From the NCBI GenBank assembly GCA_002345545.1, contig DDVW01000075.1, positions 26,455 to 78,686 on the forward strand: 52,232 bases of DNA, in the 5' to 3' direction. Positions 50,060-52,232 of the stretch are shown in pieces. The DNA comes from Stenotrophomonas sp. UBA2302. Lineage in GTDB: Bacteria > Pseudomonadota > Gammaproteobacteria > Xanthomonadales > Xanthomonadaceae. Below the pieces are notes generated by a model. The model did no database searches, was not told the DNA's origin, and saw only the letters and a program-made list of their open reading frames with translations. A program made the translations under genes and the position numbers. Position 1 is the stretch's first letter. Every line of letters begins with the position of its first letter.

Positions 50060-50947
50060 ATGAGCAATTCCAACCCTGAGATGAATGCACTGGGCGTTGT
50101 CGCGCTGGAGCTGGCCGGTGGCCAGCAACCCGCCCATCCGGCCTTGCGCTCCGGGCAGGCCGGCGAACTGGCCGCGCTGATCGGCCGCGACCTGGCCAAA
50201 CTGGTGCCGCAGGTCAGCGCGCTGGACCTGGTCTTCGCCGCCGCGCATTTCGACCCGGCCGAAGTACTGCGTCCGGGTTGGCCGATCCACCGCCGCCTGG
50301 AAGAACTGCAGATGCGCGCCCCCGGCCGCAATGCCGGCCCGCGCCTGCTGGCCTTCGGCGCCGATGCCAACGGCGATATTCCATTGCCACTGCAGGCCGA
50401 TCCGGCGCTGACCGGTGGCGGCCTGCGGGTGCTGCCGTTCGTGCTGACCGGCGAGGATGCCGGCGTGCTGGGCGAGTGCCGCCAGGCACTGGAGGAGGTG
50501 CTGCTGGCCAACGGCATGGCGCAGCCGGATACCGCGCTGCTGGCGCAGAACGCCTTTGGCGCGCAGATCGAGCACGCCCGCTATTTCACCGTAAACGACC
50601 TGGCCGCGATGATGGCCATGCAGTACGACAACCAGGGGCTGGCCGACCTGTGGCCGCTGCTGGAAACGGCGATGTTTGCTCCCTCGGAGGAGTGCTGGCT
50701 GGAGACACCGCCGGAACCGCTGCTGCGCTATGCCGGTGGCGAGGCACGGATGGCGCTGTTCGATCCGGCCGGCTGGTGCGCGCACTATGCGCACGACAAG
50801 AACGACTGCGAGCGCCTGCAGCGCGTCTATGACCAGTACCTGATGCGCCAGCGGCAGATGGCCGCAGTGCTCGAGGCCCACGGCATCGACGTGCTGTATG
50901 TGCACGTGCACGCCGGCCAGGACGCCAGGGCGCTGCTGGCGCACTGA
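50060..50947 (+). CDS. Conserved protein of unknown function
   Basis: This 295-residue soluble protein has no recognised domain. It starts MSNSNPEMNALGVVALELAGG, contains RYFTVNDLAAMMAMQYDNQGL near residues 174-194 and a Cys/His-containing C-terminal part (GWCAHYAHDKNDCERLQRV, VLYVHVHAGQDARALL). Its codon use is that of the neighbouring housekeeping genes. I chose ATG 50060; a GTG 21 bp upstream is also in frame. It is divergent from the thiolase gene and ends at a strong terminator. Confidence 0.8.
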   Translation: MSNSNPEMNALGVVALELAGGQQPAHPALRSGQAGELAALIGRDLAKLVPQVSALDLVFAAAHFDPAEVLRPGWPIHRRLEELQMRAPGRNAGPRLLAFGADANGDIPLPLQADPALTGGGLRVLPFVLTGEDAGVLGECRQALEEVLLANGMAQPDTALLAQNAFGAQIEHARYFTVNDLAAMMAMQYDNQGLADLWPLLETAMFAPSEECWLETPPEPLLRYAGGEARMALFDPAGWCAHYAHDKNDCERLQRVYDQYLMRQRQMAAVLEAHGIDVLYVHVHAGQDARALLAH

Positions 50948-50963
50948 GACAGGCGATGCAACC

Positions 50964-50993
50964 GGAAAAGGGCTGCGCAGGCAGCCCTTTTCC
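50964..50993. terminator. Bidirectional terminator between convergent genes
   Basis: A perfect 13-bp stem (GGAAAAGGGCTGC with GCAGCCCTTTTCC, 4-nt loop). The A and T runs inside the stem let it work on both strands, ending the unknown gene (50947) and the sodC genes (51051). Confidence 0.82.
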
Positions 50994-51050
50994 TTGCTCG
51001 ACCGGCCCTGTGTGCGTGGCCGGGGATTGCAGCGTCGCTGCGCTCCCGCC

Positions 51051-51635
51051 TTATTCGGCCTTGACGATCACCGCGCAGGCCAGCCGTGCGCCGGCGTTGC
51101 CGGTGGGCTGGCTCTGGTAGTCATCGGCGTCGGCGTGGACGATCAGGCCGCGACCGATGATGTCGAACGCATCACCCTTGCCCACGTTGACGCTGCTCGC
51201 CACCGGGCCGTCGACATGGGCGTTGCCCTGTGCGTCGGCGACGATGTTGGGCATGTCGCCACCGTGGTGCGCGCTGGCGGCGATGCTGCCGTGCTCGGCA
51301 TTGCCCGGATTGAAATGGCCACCGGCGCTGGTGCCGTCCGGTGCGCTGCAATCGCCCTTCTCGTGGATGTGGAAGCCGTGCTCGCTGCCCGGCTTCAGCC
51401 CGCTGATATCACCGCTGGCGCGCAGCAGGCCATCGACCAGGCTGAAGCTGATGGTGCCGGCGACGCTGCTGCCCTCGGTCGGCTGCAGCTGGGCGGTGGC
51501 CAGCGGGGTGGCCATGGCCGGCGGCGCGGCCGGATCGGCCGCCGGAGCCGCGGTATCGGCAGGCGTGGCCGCAGGCTGGCAGGCGCTCAGCGCCAGCGCG
51601 CTGGCGAGGAACAGGGTGCCGTGGATCAGTCGCAT
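51051..51635 (-). CDS. sodC: Cu/Zn superoxide dismutase lipoprotein, copy 1
   Basis: This 194-residue protein has a lipoprotein signal (MRLIHGTLFLASALALSAC), an Ala/Pro/Thr-rich linker to about residue 47 and a Cu/Zn-SOD domain. Metal ligands and the disulfide Cys are visible in HGFHIHEKGDCSAPDG, SAGGHFNPG, EHGSIAASAHHGGDMPN and GRGLIVHADADDY, with the partner Cys in RLACAVI. It disposes of superoxide in the periplasm, tethered to the outer membrane. It lies 39 bp downstream of a second sodC gene, a tandem pair found in several xanthomonads. Confidence 0.95.
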   Translation of the reverse strand: MRLIHGTLFLASALALSACQPAATPADTAAPAADPAAPPAMATPLATAQLQPTEGSSVAGTISFSLVDGLLRASGDISGLKPGSEHGFHIHEKGDCSAPDGTSAGGHFNPGNAEHGSIAASAHHGGDMPNIVADAQGNAHVDGPVASSVNVGKGDAFDIIGRGLIVHADADDYQSQPTGNAGARLACAVIVKAE

Positions 51636-51674
51636 GGGTTACTCCTTACAGGTTGCAAACAGGACGCGGTGCAT

Positions 51675-52232
51675 TCAACGCACCACGCGGATCACCGCGC
51701 AGGCCACGCGGGCGCCGGCCTTGCCGGCCGGCTGGCTGTGATAGTCGTCGGCATCGGCATGCACGATCAGTGCACGTCCGGCGATGTCATTGGCAGCGCC
51801 GCCGCCAAGGGTAACGCCGCGCAGGTGGATATCCACATTCACCTGTCCGGCGCCATCGGCCTGCAGGTTGTCCATGTCGCCGGCGTGATGCGCGCCATGA
51901 CCGCTGCGGCCGTGCGGCTGCGCGCCGGGGTTGAAGTGGCCACCGGCGCTGCTGGCATCGGCCGCACTGCAGTCGCCGGTTTCATGGACGTGGAAGGCGG
52001 CCGGGCGGTTGCGCGGCAGGCCACCGATCAGCCCGCTGATATGCACCCCACCGGGTTCCGGCACCAGCGCCAGGCGGCCGCTGACCAGACTGGCCGAGGC
52101 CGGCGCCAGGTTGGCTTCGGCCAGCTGTGCGGTGCTGATGGCCGCGACCGGTGGCGGAGCCTCCGGACGCGGCGCCGGACCGCTGCCGCAGCCGGCCAGC
52201 AGGACGCCGGCGGCAACGGCCATCAGGGGAAA
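51675..52232 (-). CDS. sodC: Cu/Zn superoxide dismutase lipoprotein, copy 2 (start possibly beyond the window)
   Basis: At least 182 residues of a second lipoprotein SOD are present. The lipobox LLAGC lies at residues 8-12 if ATG 52223 is used, which leaves almost no signal n-region; the frame stays open to the window edge, so the true start is probably upstream of 52232. SOD motifs are FHVHETGDCSAADASSAGGHFNPG, HGAHHAGDMDN and GRALIVHADADDY with Cys in RVACAVI. It differs from copy 1 mainly in the linker and loops. Periplasmic superoxide defence is expected. Confidence 0.93.
   Translation of the reverse strand, partial: FPLMAVAAGVLLAGCGSGPAPRPEAPPPVAAISTAQLAEANLAPASASLVSGRLALVPEPGGVHISGLIGGLPRNRPAAFHVHETGDCSAADASSAGGHFNPGAQPHGRSGHGAHHAGDMDNLQADGAGQVNVDIHLRGVTLGGGAANDIAGRALIVHADADDYHSQPAGKAGARVACAVIRVVR

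Noticed and set aside
49952..50944. Long N-terminal extension of the thiolase frame
   Set aside because: It runs antisense through the gene at 50060-50947; the thiolase family N-terminus starts at the ATG at 49951.
1..52232. tRNA, rRNA, CRISPR array, insertion sequence or integrase
   Set aside because: None was recognised on either strand by reading; no transposase motif, att-like direct repeat or tRNA cloverleaf was found, although a covariance search was not possible.

Overview
The window looks like chromosome from a high-GC gammaproteobacterium of the Xanthomonadaceae, most likely Stenotrophomonas. The right-hand 11 kb carries a block typical of that group: an Ax21-type outer-membrane protein next to gpsA-secB-rhodanese, then hemD-hemX-hemY, a FadI-like thiolase and two tandem Cu/Zn superoxide dismutase lipoproteins. 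This assignment rests on gene content and order; no database search was possible.

Layout. 1-2.03 kb: an unrecognised short frame, a TspO/MBR protein and a urea transporter. 2.1-9.3 kb (minus strand): a catabolic operon running from 9304 leftward: RedY/HapK-like protein, SDR, PuuE-like amidohydrolase, CitE-like lyase, MaoC hydratase, acyl-CoA dehydrogenase, a terminator, then two CaiB-type CoA-transferases. 9.4-15.9 kb (plus strand): MFS transporter, isochorismatase-fold amidohydrolase, two more PuuE-like amidohydrolases, ETF-ubiquinone oxidoreductase and a PrpB-type lyase. 16-22.3 kb: a zinc-ribbon membrane protein, a cytochrome c lipoprotein, a decayed SDR pseudogene, and an operon of membrane protein, cytochrome c, VOC protein, unknown protein, second membrane protein and FAD-linked oxidase. 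22.6-26.1 kb (minus): enoyl-CoA hydratase family, DUF1330, nitrilase-fold protein, aldehyde dehydrogenase. 26.2-40.7 kb: two HutC-type GntR regulators, two further VOC proteins, a two-domain alpha/beta-hydrolase, two more members of the membrane family, SDR, TonB-dependent receptor, second MFS transporter, LeuC/LeuD-type hydratase subunits and a zinc alcohol dehydrogenase. 40.9-52.2 kb: the housekeeping block.

The 2.1-39.6 kb accessory region looks like one regulon. The palindrome TGTCCGGACA, extended to perfect 14-22 bp dyads at four sites, lies in front of five transcription units. A second palindrome built on TGATATATCA lies in front of two, with a degenerate relative before a third. The two HutC-type regulators encoded inside the region are the natural candidates to bind them. 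Gene content suggests uptake through the TonB receptor, oxidation by a flavoprotein passing electrons to cytochrome c, hydrolysis of cyclic imide or amide bonds (three PuuE-like enzymes, one maleamate-amidase-like enzyme, one nitrilase-fold protein), hydration of a substituted maleate by an aconitase-family pair, C-C cleavage by an orphan PrpB to give pyruvate plus a dicarboxylate, and oxidation of the dicarboxylate as CoA thioester.

My leading but unproven hypothesis is catabolism of substituted maleimides or a larger molecule that yields them, for example tetrapyrrole or oligopyrrole breakdown products such as hematinic acid. The chemistry fits: hematinic acid, hydrolysed, hydrated and cleaved, would give pyruvate and glutarate. 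Other cyclic imides or N-heterocycles remain possible. No tRNA, rRNA, CRISPR array, insertion sequence or integrase was recognised.
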